Notes: a model not told the origin generated them from the letters alone. Positions 18,101 to 27,098 are shown, counted from the stretch's first letter. The stretch: 64,000 bases of DNA from Foliimonas ilicis (GCF_039939195.1 NZ_JBDUUH010000003.1:310001-374000); one strand, 5' to 3'. Numbers and translations: made by a program.

Positions 18101-21100
18101 TGGCGGCACGGAAGGCAACGACCGGATCATCTCCGGCGGCGGCGACGATGCCATATGGGGCCGGGGCGGCGATGACACGATCGAGGCCGGTTACGGCGTC
18201 GACAAGGTGTTCGGCGGCGCTGGCGACGACATCATCACCAACTCCGGCACGGATATTGGCGAAGTCGACTTCCTGCACGGCAATGAAGGCAATGACGTCA
18301 TTCATGGCGGTTCGGGTCTGGCGCTGATCTTCGGCAACGAGGGCAACGACTTTCTCGTTACCGGACCGGACGGCAAGGAAGTGTTCGGCGGCACTGGCAA
18401 CGACTTCATCCTTGGCGGCGAAGGTGGCGACAATCTTCTCGGCAATGAAGGCGACGACTGGATCGAAGGCGGTTTGCGTTTCGACGTGATCACCGGCGAA
18501 AACTCGGAGCTCATGTTCAACTCGCGCATCATCGGCCATGACGTGCTGAATGGCGGCAGCGGTGACACCGACTATGACGGTGAATCCGGCGACGACATCA
18601 TGTTCCAGGGCGTCAGCATCCAGCGCAGCAACGGTATGGCCGGTTTTGACTGGGGTATCCACAAGGGCGACGACGTAGCCGCGAATTCCGATCTCGGCAT
18701 TCCGATCTTCACCAATCAGGAAGCCTTTATCCTGCGCGACCGTTTCGATCTGGTGGAAGGTCTTTCGGGCTGGAAGTTCAATGACAGACTGACGGGCCGT
18801 GAAGAGCCGGTGAATACGAGAGCGGAAGCAACCGGCACGGCGGCAATTCCCGGTGCAGACGCGCCGCTGGACTCCTATTCGAACGCGCTGCTTCAGAAGA
18901 ATGTCAGCCTGATCAACGGGTTGGATCAGCTTGTTGCACATATTACCCGTACACAGCAGACCGGTAATGATGGTGTTACCGAAACCGTTGTGATGGACAC
19001 CGGCGACGCATCCGACATTCTGCTTGGCGGTGGCGGCAGCGACCGGATCACCGGCAAGGCGGGCAATGATGTCATCGACGGTGACAAATGGCTGAACGTC
19101 CGCATCAGTGTGCGCAATGCTCAAGGCGTCGAAATCGCGACGGCCGATGGCATGACGGGCAAGCTTTATCGAACCGCTGCTGGCCTTGCCGCCCAAGCTG
19201 CAGCCGATCTGTTCAACCCGAACGGAGTTGCAAGCTTCCAGGGCATGACGTTGCAGCAGGCGATGTTCAATCGCACGCTCAATCCGGGCCAGTTGCACAT
19301 CGTTCGTGAAATCGTGAATGGCAATGTCGCAGGCGACATCGACACGGCAGTCTACCGGGATGTGCGGGCAAACTACACATTCGAACTTAATTCGGACAGC
19401 AGCCTCGTCGTCGACCACACGACTTTCGTCGAGCCGGATCAAGACGATGGTGAAGATGAAGGCGTTCCGCGTCTTCGTTCCGACGGTCGCGATACAGTTC
19501 GCAACATCGAGAAGCTTGAATTTACAGACGGTTCCCTGAACGTCATCACCGGCACTTCGGGCAATGAGACGCTTACAGGTACGGCACAGGACGATCTTCT
19601 CATCGGGCTTGCCGGAAACGACGTGATCAATGCGCTTGGCGGCAACGACATATTGATGGGTGGCACCGGTAACGACACCCTCAACGGCGGAACCGGCAAC
19701 GATACCTATGTCTTCGGCCTGGCCGACGGCAACGACATCATTCAGGAGCTCGGCGGAACAGATCGGATAACCGTTGCAACCGGGGCGCTGACCGGGCTGT
19801 CATTCAACGAAACAACGGCAGGTGGGGGCAATGACGATCTGGTCATTCAGTTCAATGGCCAGCAAATTACAATCGTCGACCATTTCGATCAGGCAGGTGA
19901 GGCAGTGGAGTCCATCAACTTCGGTGACGGCACCTTCAACGGCTACGCTTTCGACGGCGATTATGCGCTTAGCACGGACGACAATAATACGCGCAGCGCA
20001 GCAGCAGGCGTTAACACCGTACTCGCCGGAACGACCGGTAATGACGATCTGGCCGGTGATACGGGCGACGACCTCCTGTTCGGCGGCAACGGTAATGACG
20101 ATCTCGACGGCGGAGATGGAGACGACCTGCTCGTCGCCGGTTCCGGCAATGACGAACTTATCGGCGGGCTGGGTGCCGATACGATGGTCGGCGGAACCGG
20201 TGACGACACCTACAGCGTTGACGATGCCGACGATGTGGTTGTCGAAGATGCGAATGCGGGCACGGACACAGTAGAGACTACGCTGGGGGCTTATACGCTC
20301 GGCGCAAATGTCGAAAATCTGACCTTCACCGGGGCGGGGGCATTCGCGGGAACGGGCAATGCGCTGGCAAACCGCATAGAGGGCGGCGCAGGCATCGACA
20401 CGCTCAGCGGCCTTGGCGGCAACGATACCTACATCGTCAACACGGCTGGCGATCAGGTGATCGAGGCAGCAGGCGGCGGAACCGATAATGTTCAGTCATC
20501 CGTCAGCTTTACGCTTGGCGCGAACGTCGAAAACCTGACGCTGACTGGCAATGCCGCGATCAACGGTACGGGCAATGGCGAGGCCAACACCATCAACGGC
20601 AATAATTCCGCCAACCAGATATTCGGCGGCGGCGGCAACGACGTCCTCAACGGCAATGGCGGTAACGACCTTATCGACGGCGGAACCGGCAACGATACGA
20701 TCGACGGCGGAACCGGCGATGACACGATTATCGGCGGTGCGGGCGACGACACGATAAACGTCTCCAGCGGCAACGACATCATCAGCTACACGGCTTCCGG
20801 CTTCGGCAACGATACGATCAACAATTTCGATGCCAGCGCTCAGGGTGGCGGTCAGGATCGCATCGACCTGAGCGGACTTGGAATCACGGCAGCCAATTTC
20901 GCTACACGGGTGTTGGAATCCACGGTCGGCGGAAGCGGCAACACGCTTCTGACCATCCGCGATGCGAGCCTTGCCACAATCGGCACGATCCGCATCAACG
21001 GCGTGACGAATGCGAATATCGATGCCAGCGACTTCATACTGGCAGCACCGGCAGCCGCACCGATCAACGGTACGAACGGCAACAACACGCTGAATGGCGG

Positions 21101-22883
21101 CAACGGTAATGACGTCATCAACGGTCTTGCCGGGAACGACACGCTCAATGGCAATGCAGGTAACGATACGCTGACCGGTGGGCTGAACAACGACACGGTG
21201 AATGGCGGTACGGGCGACGATACGATTATCTGGAACGCTAACATTTCCGGCGCTACTGACGGTCGCGATCTGGTCAATGGCGGTACGGAAGGAACGGCGG
21301 GCGACACATTCGTCGTGAACGGTAATGCAAGCGCCGAAACCTATCGCATCTACACCCGCGCGGCATGGGATGCGGTTCCCGGCAACCAGATCCAGAGCCT
21401 GAATGCGGCGACCGAAATCGTCGTCACCCGAAACGGAACGGGTGTGACTTCAATCATCGCGGAACTCATCGAAATCGAGGAAATCCGCATAAGCGGTGCG
21501 GACCCTGCGGGTACCGGGACCGTGGCTGGCGACAGCTTCGAAATGTTCGGCGATTTCTCGACGACAAGCTTGCGTCTCAACACCATCACAATCGATGGAT
21601 CGAGCGCCGACGATACGGTGGATATATCGGCTTTGACCTCCGCCCATCGTATCGTCTTCAAATCGAACGGCGGCAACGACACCATAATTGGCACGCTGCG
21701 GCCGCAGGATGTGATCGAATTGCCGGACGGCGCGAGCGCCGACGATTATGAGATCACGACCGACGAAAACGGCATGACCACCATGACGAATGGCGAGCAC
21801 ACAATTTGCTTCGTCAGCGAAGGCGGCCTGCCGCATATCGGCGACGATGACGACGAAGACGATGATGACCATCAGGGGGGCAATGATGACGATGATGATG
21901 ACGACGATCATCACACCGGCGGCAATTGCGGCTCGGATGATGACGACGATGCACCGGCCCCTCAGCCTGGCTCATCGGTAGGGCGCAATGTCATAGGCAC
22001 GGCAAATGCCGACGTCCTTCAGGGTACGGCGCAAGGCGACACGATCCTCGCACTTGACGGCGGCGACAGCGCTCTTGGTGGAGCTGGCGACGATGTCATC
22101 AATGGCGGCACCGGCTACGACTTCCTGAGCGGTCAGGAGGGTCGCGACATCATCTTCGGTGACGAGGGCGATGACATTATCCTCGGCGGTGCCGACAACG
22201 ACATGCTCTATGGCGGCGATGGTGCGGACCGTCTGTTCGGCGATGCCGGAAATGACATGATCGATGCCGGTTCGGGTAACGACACGGTCTATGGCGGTAC
22301 CGGAAACGACATCTTCATTGCCTCGAACGGTGACGGCAACGACGTCTACTATGGCGACGACATGGCGGGCGGATCGGGCAACGATACGCTGGATATGTCC
22401 GGTATCACTGCGGCGATAACCGCCGATCTCGGCACCGGCTTCCTTGGGAGGGGCAGTGTATCGAGCGGCCACACGGGCAGCGATACGATCTGGGGTGTCG
22501 AAAACATCGTGACCGGCTCGGGCAACGATACGATCACCGCAAGTGGCGCGGTAAACGTCATGGATGGCGGGGCAGGCAACGACACTTTCCGCTTCCTTTC
22601 GGCGGCGGATGCCAATGGCGATACGATCTACGGCTTCCAGCCGGGCGACCGGCTCGACCTGTCGGCCATCGATGCCAACAGCGGTGCCAGCGGAAACCAG
22701 AGCTTCACGCTTGTAAACGGACCGGCATTCAGTGGTCCCGCGCAGGTCGCGATCAGCTTCGAAACCCGCGAGGATGGCGACTATACCGTCGTCAGCGGCA
22801 ATACGACGGGCGCTGATGCAGCCGAATTCCGCATCAGCATCAAAGGTACACACGACCTCCAGCAGTCCGACTTCAATCTTTAG
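15192..22883 (+). CDS. Giant secreted RTX heme peroxidase (animal-peroxidase family, MopA-like)
   Basis: 2563 residues. Residues about 80-900 form an animal-type heme peroxidase domain: GQFFDHGLDL with distal D235/H236, WVDQNQTYGS (calcium-loop equivalent), GDGRVNENIAL with R494/E497, HHIFHSEHNRVV, the proximal histidine H616 in VVYRFGHSMLRE, and INLARGRD. D235 and E497 match the acids that esterify heme in mammalian peroxidases. The remaining 1600 residues hold several blocks of GGxGxDxLx calcium-binding nonapeptides, two VENLT...GTGN repeats, an Asp/His-rich linker (about 2217-2254) and a C-terminal RTX tail, with no Sec signal. Such proteins leave by type I secretion; the exporter follows. 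Known relatives include Mn(II)-oxidising MopA of Aurantimonas. Mn oxidation is an inference. An open frame back to 15051 was rejected for lack of homology and ribosome site. Confidence 0.9.
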   Translation: MVKLIKHDLQFILEQIKIAEAHAAGGDLATLVGEAGGFDPAAPGTPTQAALLPYGLRTVDGSYNNLIPGREMWGAANQSFPGIFDANYLNENDGDSLTFGPGMTYTNNDYGNAGTASGMTPGPGSGTVIDADPRIISNLIVDQTPGNPAAIMVALQHAGVSGAGLIAGVAGVKAAYATYQASAKAEADLQTLHTAVEAFGIEMEGVSIIIPNVAPDEGLSSPFNGWMTIFGQFFDHGLDLVAKGGNGTVYVPLQPDDPLYVEGSHTNFMALTRVTVNAGPDGRLGTADDIANPKNLTTPWVDQNQTYGSTASKQIFMREFTDGPDGKPIATGHLLEGSTGGAGGTTGGLATWADIKAQARDVLGINLTDAHVGNIPLLASDPYGNYIPGANGYPQLVVGLGADGQLGTADDVLLEGDPTANGGLGVNIPATAILTGHAFLDDIAHNAVPVSIGGVLQADSDDAVGYSGGVDTRGNNTAYDNEMLDAHYIAGDGRVNENIALTAVHHIFHSEHNRVVEHTKDVVLGSNDLAFLNEWLLVDVAAVPTTQAEIAALVWDGERLFQAGRFTTEMEYQHLVFEEFGRMMQPDIDAFVFEPSVDINPNIAAEFAHVVYRFGHSMLREDIARISLDANGNPVQDDVGLIDGFLNPVEFASAGDADAAAGAIIRGMSRQVGNEIDEFVTGALRNNLLGLPLDLATINLARGRDVGTPSLNAAREKFYDATLDTQLKPYESWADYALNLKNPASIINFIAAYGTHALITAETTLEGKRAAAMSIVFGTSEIVYGDPNTAADNRLINPPADRFDFLNSTGGWATQESGLNTVDFWIGGLAEKKMAFGGMLGSTFSFVFEMTMENLQDADRFYYLSRTQGLNLLNELENNTFAELAMRNTDLGNPGSTALPGNLFSAFETPTLEMDPTKQIGTDPVHEDPTLQAFSRLVERRDAAGNLIAPNDTTTVAAYIRVNSLEHFTIGGTEGNDRIISGGGDDAIWGRGGDDTIEAGYGVDKVFGGAGDDIITNSGTDIGEVDFLHGNEGNDVIHGGSGLALIFGNEGNDFLVTGPDGKEVFGGTGNDFILGGEGGDNLLGNEGDDWIEGGLRFDVITGENSELMFNSRIIGHDVLNGGSGDTDYDGESGDDIMFQGVSIQRSNGMAGFDWGIHKGDDVAANSDLGIPIFTNQEAFILRDRFDLVEGLSGWKFNDRLTGREEPVNTRAEATGTAAIPGADAPLDSYSNALLQKNVSLINGLDQLVAHITRTQQTGNDGVTETVVMDTGDASDILLGGGGSDRITGKAGNDVIDGDKWLNVRISVRNAQGVEIATADGMTGKLYRTAAGLAAQAAADLFNPNGVASFQGMTLQQAMFNRTLNPGQLHIVREIVNGNVAGDIDTAVYRDVRANYTFELNSDSSLVVDHTTFVEPDQDDGEDEGVPRLRSDGRDTVRNIEKLEFTDGSLNVITGTSGNETLTGTAQDDLLIGLAGNDVINALGGNDILMGGTGNDTLNGGTGNDTYVFGLADGNDIIQELGGTDRITVATGALTGLSFNETTAGGGNDDLVIQFNGQQITIVDHFDQAGEAVESINFGDGTFNGYAFDGDYALSTDDNNTRSAAAGVNTVLAGTTGNDDLAGDTGDDLLFGGNGNDDLDGGDGDDLLVAGSGNDELIGGLGADTMVGGTGDDTYSVDDADDVVVEDANAGTDTVETTLGAYTLGANVENLTFTGAGAFAGTGNALANRIEGGAGIDTLSGLGGNDTYIVNTAGDQVIEAAGGGTDNVQSSVSFTLGANVENLTLTGNAAINGTGNGEANTINGNNSANQIFGGGGNDVLNGNGGNDLIDGGTGNDTIDGGTGDDTIIGGAGDDTINVSSGNDIISYTASGFGNDTINNFDASAQGGGQDRIDLSGLGITAANFATRVLESTVGGSGNTLLTIRDASLATIGTIRINGVTNANIDASDFILAAPAAAPINGTNGNNTLNGGNGNDVINGLAGNDTLNGNAGNDTLTGGLNNDTVNGGTGDDTIIWNANISGATDGRDLVNGGTEGTAGDTFVVNGNASAETYRIYTRAAWDAVPGNQIQSLNAATEIVVTRNGTGVTSIIAELIEIEEIRISGADPAGTGTVAGDSFEMFGDFSTTSLRLNTITIDGSSADDTVDISALTSAHRIVFKSNGGNDTIIGTLRPQDVIELPDGASADDYEITTDENGMTTMTNGEHTICFVSEGGLPHIGDDDDEDDDDHQGGNDDDDDDDDHHTGGNCGSDDDDDAPAPQPGSSVGRNVIGTANADVLQGTAQGDTILALDGGDSALGGAGDDVINGGTGYDFLSGQEGRDIIFGDEGDDIILGGADNDMLYGGDGADRLFGDAGNDMIDAGSGNDTVYGGTGNDIFIASNGDGNDVYYGDDMAGGSGNDTLDMSGITAAITADLGTGFLGRGSVSSGHTGSDTIWGVENIVTGSGNDTITASGAVNVMDGGAGNDTFRFLSAADANGDTIYGFQPGDRLDLSAIDANSGASGNQSFTLVNGPAFSGPAQVAISFETREDGDYTVVSGNTTGADAAEFRISIKGTHDLQQSDFNL
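18103..22335 (+). repeat. RTX nonapeptide repeat region of the heme peroxidase
   Basis: Tandem GGxGxDxLx units appear in separate blocks, roughly 18103-18480, 19010-19080, 19550-19720, 20030-20210, 20610-20790, 21060-21230 and 22060-22335. Between them, two copies of an approximately 100-residue module with VENLTFTG/VENLTLTG and GTGN signatures sit at about 20200-20600. The segment 21841-21950 encodes an unusually acidic linker of aspartates and histidines. Each RTX unit binds Ca2+ outside the cell and folds after export. The DNA is repetitive at codon level but diverged enough that it is not a microsatellite. Confidence 0.85.
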
Positions 22884-22892
22884 TCCTGATAG

Positions 22893-22923
22893 AGCAGGCC
22901 GGCACGTCCGGCCTGCTTTTCTT
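22893..22923 (+). terminator. Rho-independent terminator after the peroxidase gene
   Basis: A perfect 10-bp stem AGCAGGCCGG-CACGT-CCGGCCTGCT begins 10 nt after the stop codon, followed by TTTCTT. It separates the peroxidase gene from its exporter genes on the same strand. Partial read-through would give a high ratio of secreted product to exporter; otherwise the exporter needs its own promoter. Confidence 0.85.
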
Positions 22924-22957
22924 ACCGACGACAAGAACAAGATAACGGGTGGGGCAA

Positions 22958-24718
22958 ATGCGCGCGAACGGTTCTCAATCGGCTATGAAACGCAAGGCGG
23001 CCGAAAAACTGACGAAAGGCCTCAAAAGCACTTTCGTATTCCTCTTTTCAATATCGGGCATCATCAACATTCTGGCGCTGACCGGCTCGTTCTACATGCT
23101 CCAGATTTATGATCGCGCATTGACCAGCGGCAGCGTGCCGACGCTTCTGGCGCTGTCCGGCCTGGCAATCGGCCTTTATCTGTTTCAGGGCTTTTTCGAC
23201 ATCATCCGTTCACAGGTTCTGGTGCGCGTCGGTGCGCGGCTCGACAAGCGCGTCGCACCACTTGCCCACCAGGTCGCCATCGACATGCCCCGCTTCGGCT
23301 TCTCCACCTCCGAGGCGCTGGAACGCGGGCGCGATGTCGACACGGTTCGCGGGTTCCTTGGCGGACAGGGGCCGATGGCTTTGTTCGATCTGCCCTGGAT
23401 GCCGCTCTATCTCGTCTTCGTCTACATCCTTCATCCGGCTCTCGGCGCGCTGACGTTTGCGGGTGCGTTCGTCTTGAGTATTCTGGCAATCGCCACCGAA
23501 ATCATGACGCGCAGGCTGAGCGGCGGCACGCATCAAGCAATGATCGCCCGCAACACGATTGCGGATTCGAATGCGCGCAATGCGGAAATTCTCAAGGCAA
23601 TGGGTATGGCCGACCGCGCCGTTTCCAGATTCGACAAGGCCAATATCGAACATTTGAAGCTTCAGACCAGAACCAACGACATCAGCGGCACGTTTGGCGC
23701 GATTTCCCGCGTTCTGCGGATGATCCTCCAATCCGCAATCCTCGGTCTCGGTGCCTATCTCACCATTCTAGGAGAACTTTCAGCAGGCGCGATAATCGCG
23801 GCATCCGTCGCCTCTGCTCGCGCTCTGGCACCGGTTGATCTGGCCATTGGCAACTGGAAAGGCTTCGTTGCCGCCCGCACGGCCTTCAACCGGCTCAAGG
23901 AGACCATCCTTGCGCTTGCCGAACTCGACAAGCCGATGGAATTGCCCGAGCCCCGCAATTCGCTTCATGTCGAAAAGATAACGGTCGCCGCACCGGATTC
24001 CGGCCGCGTGCTTTTGAGCGAAGCCGAATTCCATCTCAATGCCGGACAGGCGCTGGGCATTATCGGCCCAAGCGGCGGCGGCAAGACGACGCTTGTGCGC
24101 GCGCTGACCGGCATCTGGCCGGTGCTGCGGGGAAGCGTGCGGCTCGACGGTGCCGAACTCACGCAATGGAAAGACGAGGATCTTGGCCGCCATGTCGGCT
24201 ATCTGCCGCAGGACGTTTCGCTGCTGGACGCAACGGTTGAGGAAAATATCTCCCGGTTCGACCCGTCGAACGATGCACGCGCCACGGTCGCGGCAGCGCG
24301 CGCCGCAGGCATCCACGAGATGGTCGTTCGCCTTCCTGAAGGCTATCGCACGCGTCTCGGCGCTCAGGGCACCGCGCTTTCTGCCGGGCAACGTCAGCGT
24401 ATCGGTCTCGCCCGCGCACTCTACAATAATCCATTTCTGGTGATCATGGATGAGCCGAACTCCAACCTCGATGGCGAGGGCGAAGCAGCACTCACCGATG
24501 CGATCAAATCCGTGCGTGAACGGGGCGGGATTGCAATCGTCATCGCACACCGTCCGAGCGCTCTGGCGGCAGTCGATCTTGTCGCTGTCGTACAGAACGG
24601 GCGTATCGCGTCGTTTGGTTCGAAGGACGAGATACTCGGTACGCGCCGTCAAGCCGTCAACTCGGCAGAGCCGGTCGAAAAACCGCAGCCGCGTGTAACA
24701 GCGAGGGTATCGGCATGA
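22958..24718 (+). CDS. Type I secretion system ABC exporter (PrtD/HasD type)
   Basis: 586 residues from ATG 22958 (a GTG at 22949 would add three). The N-terminal half has membrane helices with PrtD-class landmarks (LTGSFYMLQIYDRALTSGS, FDLPWMPLYLVFVYILHP). The ATPase half has Walker A GPSGGGKTTL, Q-loop GYLPQDVSLLDATVEENI, signature LSAGQRQRIGLARAL and Walker B FLVIMDEPNSNLD. There is no C39 peptidase domain, as expected for exporters of unprocessed RTX proteins. It drives export of the peroxidase, and possibly the second RTX protein, in one step with the HlyD-type adaptor and an outer-membrane TolC protein encoded elsewhere. Its stop overlaps the next gene (ATGA, 24715-24718). Confidence 0.93.
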   Translation: MRANGSQSAMKRKAAEKLTKGLKSTFVFLFSISGIINILALTGSFYMLQIYDRALTSGSVPTLLALSGLAIGLYLFQGFFDIIRSQVLVRVGARLDKRVAPLAHQVAIDMPRFGFSTSEALERGRDVDTVRGFLGGQGPMALFDLPWMPLYLVFVYILHPALGALTFAGAFVLSILAIATEIMTRRLSGGTHQAMIARNTIADSNARNAEILKAMGMADRAVSRFDKANIEHLKLQTRTNDISGTFGAISRVLRMILQSAILGLGAYLTILGELSAGAIIAASVASARALAPVDLAIGNWKGFVAARTAFNRLKETILALAELDKPMELPEPRNSLHVEKITVAAPDSGRVLLSEAEFHLNAGQALGIIGPSGGGKTTLVRALTGIWPVLRGSVRLDGAELTQWKDEDLGRHVGYLPQDVSLLDATVEENISRFDPSNDARATVAAARAAGIHEMVVRLPEGYRTRLGAQGTALSAGQRQRIGLARALYNNPFLVIMDEPNSNLDGEGEAALTDAIKSVRERGGIAIVIAHRPSALAAVDLVAVVQNGRIASFGSKDEILGTRRQAVNSAEPVEKPQPRVTARVSA

Positions 24719-27075
24719 TTATCGAGGTCAAATCCACGAAATCGGATAGCGACAGCCAAAACGTCGCTTCGCGCAGCCGCTATGAGCTGAAGGAGATAAA
24801 ATCATCGAAGATGCCGCTGGCTTTCGGCGCATTTTTGATGGGCGTCGCCGTGTATCTGAAAAGCGCCTTTCCGGGCTGGAGCAGCCTCCCGCCACAGGAA
24901 GAACCCGACATTGACCCGGATGCCCCGGTTGAAGCTACGGGCAAACTCGCAAATGCCGATCACTCGGTTCCGCAACTCGACATGAACACGGAGACTGCCG
25001 CGGATGATAACTCCGTCGCCAATACCAGCGGAAGATTGCTGGATCTTCTCGACCCGGCACAGTTCATGTCGGTGGATTCACCTTCGATACCCCTTGCGGA
25101 TTTATTGCCCGTTCTGTCCGACCAACGAAACATCGCGGCACTTGCCGTTGCGAACGACAATGGTTCGTCGCGTCCGGATTCGTCCGTCAACGTTCCCATT
25201 CCTCCAGTCGATACCGGCGGTAACACGCCGCAAATACCGGAGAAGCCGGATGACGACGACGATGATGAAGAGCCAACCGAGCAGGCCAACCGCGCGCCAC
25301 GCACGAACGGGCCGGTGTTTCTCTACGACGTTTTCGGCTGCGCAGCCGTCATCATCGCACTCGGCGATCTCTTGCGAAATGCGACTGACCCGGACGGCGA
25401 TACACTTTCGATCCGCGACCTGACGGTTTCATCCGGTACGTTGACGCAGTCGGGTCAGAACTGGCTTTACGACCCGGAAGGACTGGGTCCGGTGACGATC
25501 ACCTATCGCATCAGCGATGGCCAATTCTCAATATTGCAGACTGCGCATTTCGATGTGCTGAAAAATCCGCCAATCATCGGTACGAACGGTGCGGACAATA
25601 TCGTTGGCACAGAATGCGCCGACATGATCGACGGTCGCGACGGCGACGATAACATTGACGGTCGCGGCGGTAACGACACGATCGAGGGCGGGTGCGGAAA
25701 CGACCACATTATCGGTGGCGCAGGCGACGATGTGCTGTTCGGCGGCGCCGGAAACGACATCATCCTCGGCGGACTCGGCAACGACCATATTTCAGGAGGG
25801 AGCGGCAACGATCGTCTGTTCGGTGAAAAGGGCAACGATACCGTCTTCGGTGATGCCGGAAACGACCAGATCAGCGGCGGCGAAGGCGACGACCTTCTCT
25901 TCGGTGGAACGGGTGCCGATAAAATCGGCGGCGATGAAGGTGCGGATCGCATTTTCGGCGAGGAAGGAAATGACAGGCTGGATGGCGGTGCAGGTGACGA
26001 TTTCGTGTCCGGCGGCACCGGAAACGACAAGATCGCCGGCGGCGCTGGAAACGATATGCTACTCGACGATGCCGGTGCAGATGTGGTCGATGGCGGTGCG
26101 GGCAACGACCATATCGTCGTCGCTCTCGACAATGACCGTGACGCGTATCAGGGCGGTAAGGGCACCGATACGCTCGATATGAGCGCCACTGCGCGAGGCG
26201 TCGATGTGGATCTTGAGGATGGCACGGCGGAAGGCCAGGAGATCGGCACGAATACCGTCATGTCGTTCGAGATCGTAGAAGGCGGCAGCGGTTGCGACAC
26301 GCTTTCAGGAACCGCCGCAGACGAAACCTTGATCGGCAATGCGGGCAATGATGTGCTTGCCGGACTTGGTGGTGATGACACGCTTGTTGGCGGTGAAGGC
26401 TGCGACAGTCTCGACGGCGGAACTGGTGACGATCTGCTGCAAGGCGGGCAGGGCGACGACATTCTGCGGGATGGTGCCGGATGCGACGTTGTTGAAGCCG
26501 GGGCTGGAAACGATACGCTTGTCGCTGCAGCCGATAGCGAAGACGACGTCTACGATGGCGGTACGGGCTGCGACACGCTCGATTATTCCGCCGCCAGCCT
26601 CGACATCGTGATCGATCTTGCCGCCGGAACGGCGACCGGTCAGGACATAGGCAGCGACACAGTCCGCAACTTCGAAAGCATAGTCGGCGGCTCCGGCGAC
26701 GATCATTTCATCGTTGGCTCGCAAGCGGTCGTGTTGGCCGGCGGCATGGGCAACGACCTTTTCGAGTTCCAGGCACCACGAAACGACACGCTTGGAACGT
26801 TGCTGCACGAAATCATCGATTTTGCCGCAGGCGACCGCGTCAGACTGTCGAAATATGATCTCTTCGACAATGTCGTGCAGCAATTGGAGAACCGTTTCGA
26901 GACGGTTTACGGCCAGAACATCGACGCTGCGGAAGGCTCCATCCGCTACCGGCATGAGAAGTCGGACATGATGGATCGCACGATCATCGAAGCCGATCTC
27001 GACCGCGATTCGATTTACGAAACAACGATTAACATCAATGGCCTGCAGGCATTTATTATTGTCGAGAACGTCTGA
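24715..27075 (+). CDS. Second RTX protein with N-terminal hydrophobic segment and cadherin-like domain
   Basis: 786 residues, translationally coupled to the exporter gene. The N-terminus is polar, followed by one hydrophobic segment (MPLAFGAFLMGVAVYLKSAF, about residues 33-52), a 150-residue acidic Pro/Asp-rich stretch, an Asp run near 178-184, a cadherin-like tandem domain (LLRNATDPDGDTLSI ... ITYRISDGQFS, about 215-285), and RTX nonapeptides (about 295-680) before a C-terminal domain (DFAAGDRVRLSKYDLFDN). Five RTX units carry cysteine at the variable position (GGCGND, GSGCDT, GEGCDS, GAGCDV, GTGCDT), which is rare in type I substrates. It sits between the ABC and adaptor genes. It may be a secreted partner, or an anchored structural or retention factor; function unknown. 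Confidence 0.82.
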   Translation: MIIEVKSTKSDSDSQNVASRSRYELKEIKSSKMPLAFGAFLMGVAVYLKSAFPGWSSLPPQEEPDIDPDAPVEATGKLANADHSVPQLDMNTETAADDNSVANTSGRLLDLLDPAQFMSVDSPSIPLADLLPVLSDQRNIAALAVANDNGSSRPDSSVNVPIPPVDTGGNTPQIPEKPDDDDDDEEPTEQANRAPRTNGPVFLYDVFGCAAVIIALGDLLRNATDPDGDTLSIRDLTVSSGTLTQSGQNWLYDPEGLGPVTITYRISDGQFSILQTAHFDVLKNPPIIGTNGADNIVGTECADMIDGRDGDDNIDGRGGNDTIEGGCGNDHIIGGAGDDVLFGGAGNDIILGGLGNDHISGGSGNDRLFGEKGNDTVFGDAGNDQISGGEGDDLLFGGTGADKIGGDEGADRIFGEEGNDRLDGGAGDDFVSGGTGNDKIAGGAGNDMLLDDAGADVVDGGAGNDHIVVALDNDRDAYQGGKGTDTLDMSATARGVDVDLEDGTAEGQEIGTNTVMSFEIVEGGSGCDTLSGTAADETLIGNAGNDVLAGLGGDDTLVGGEGCDSLDGGTGDDLLQGGQGDDILRDGAGCDVVEAGAGNDTLVAAADSEDDVYDGGTGCDTLDYSAASLDIVIDLAAGTATGQDIGSDTVRNFESIVGGSGDDHFIVGSQAVVLAGGMGNDLFEFQAPRNDTLGTLLHEIIDFAAGDRVRLSKYDLFDNVVQQLENRFETVYGQNIDAAEGSIRYRHEKSDMMDRTIIEADLDRDSIYETTININGLQAFIIVENV
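25580..26510 (+). repeat. RTX nonapeptide repeats of the companion protein
   Basis: About twenty consecutive GGxGxDxLx-type units in the 24715-27075 gene. Cysteine replaces the usual small or polar residue before the aspartate in several units, mostly after 26280. The repeats should bind Ca2+ once outside the cytoplasm. Confidence 0.8.
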
Positions 27076-27098
27076 AAAAGAGATTTGGGGAAACCGGT

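Noticed and set aside
16116..19442. 1108-codon open frame antisense to the peroxidase gene
   Set aside because: Long antisense frames are an expected side effect of the GC-rich, repetitive RTX codons. The plus-strand frame has clear family motifs and a ribosome site; this one has no recognisable domain.
18103..22335. CRISPR or satellite-like DNA repeat
   Set aside because: Repeats are 27-nt coding units of RTX nonapeptides with diverged bases, in frame with a protein; no conserved repeat-spacer structure.
25503..26132. Antisense frame rich in Ser/Pro opposite the second RTX gene
   Set aside because: It is the reverse reading of GG.GND codons and simply mirrors the repeat; no independent start signal or homology.
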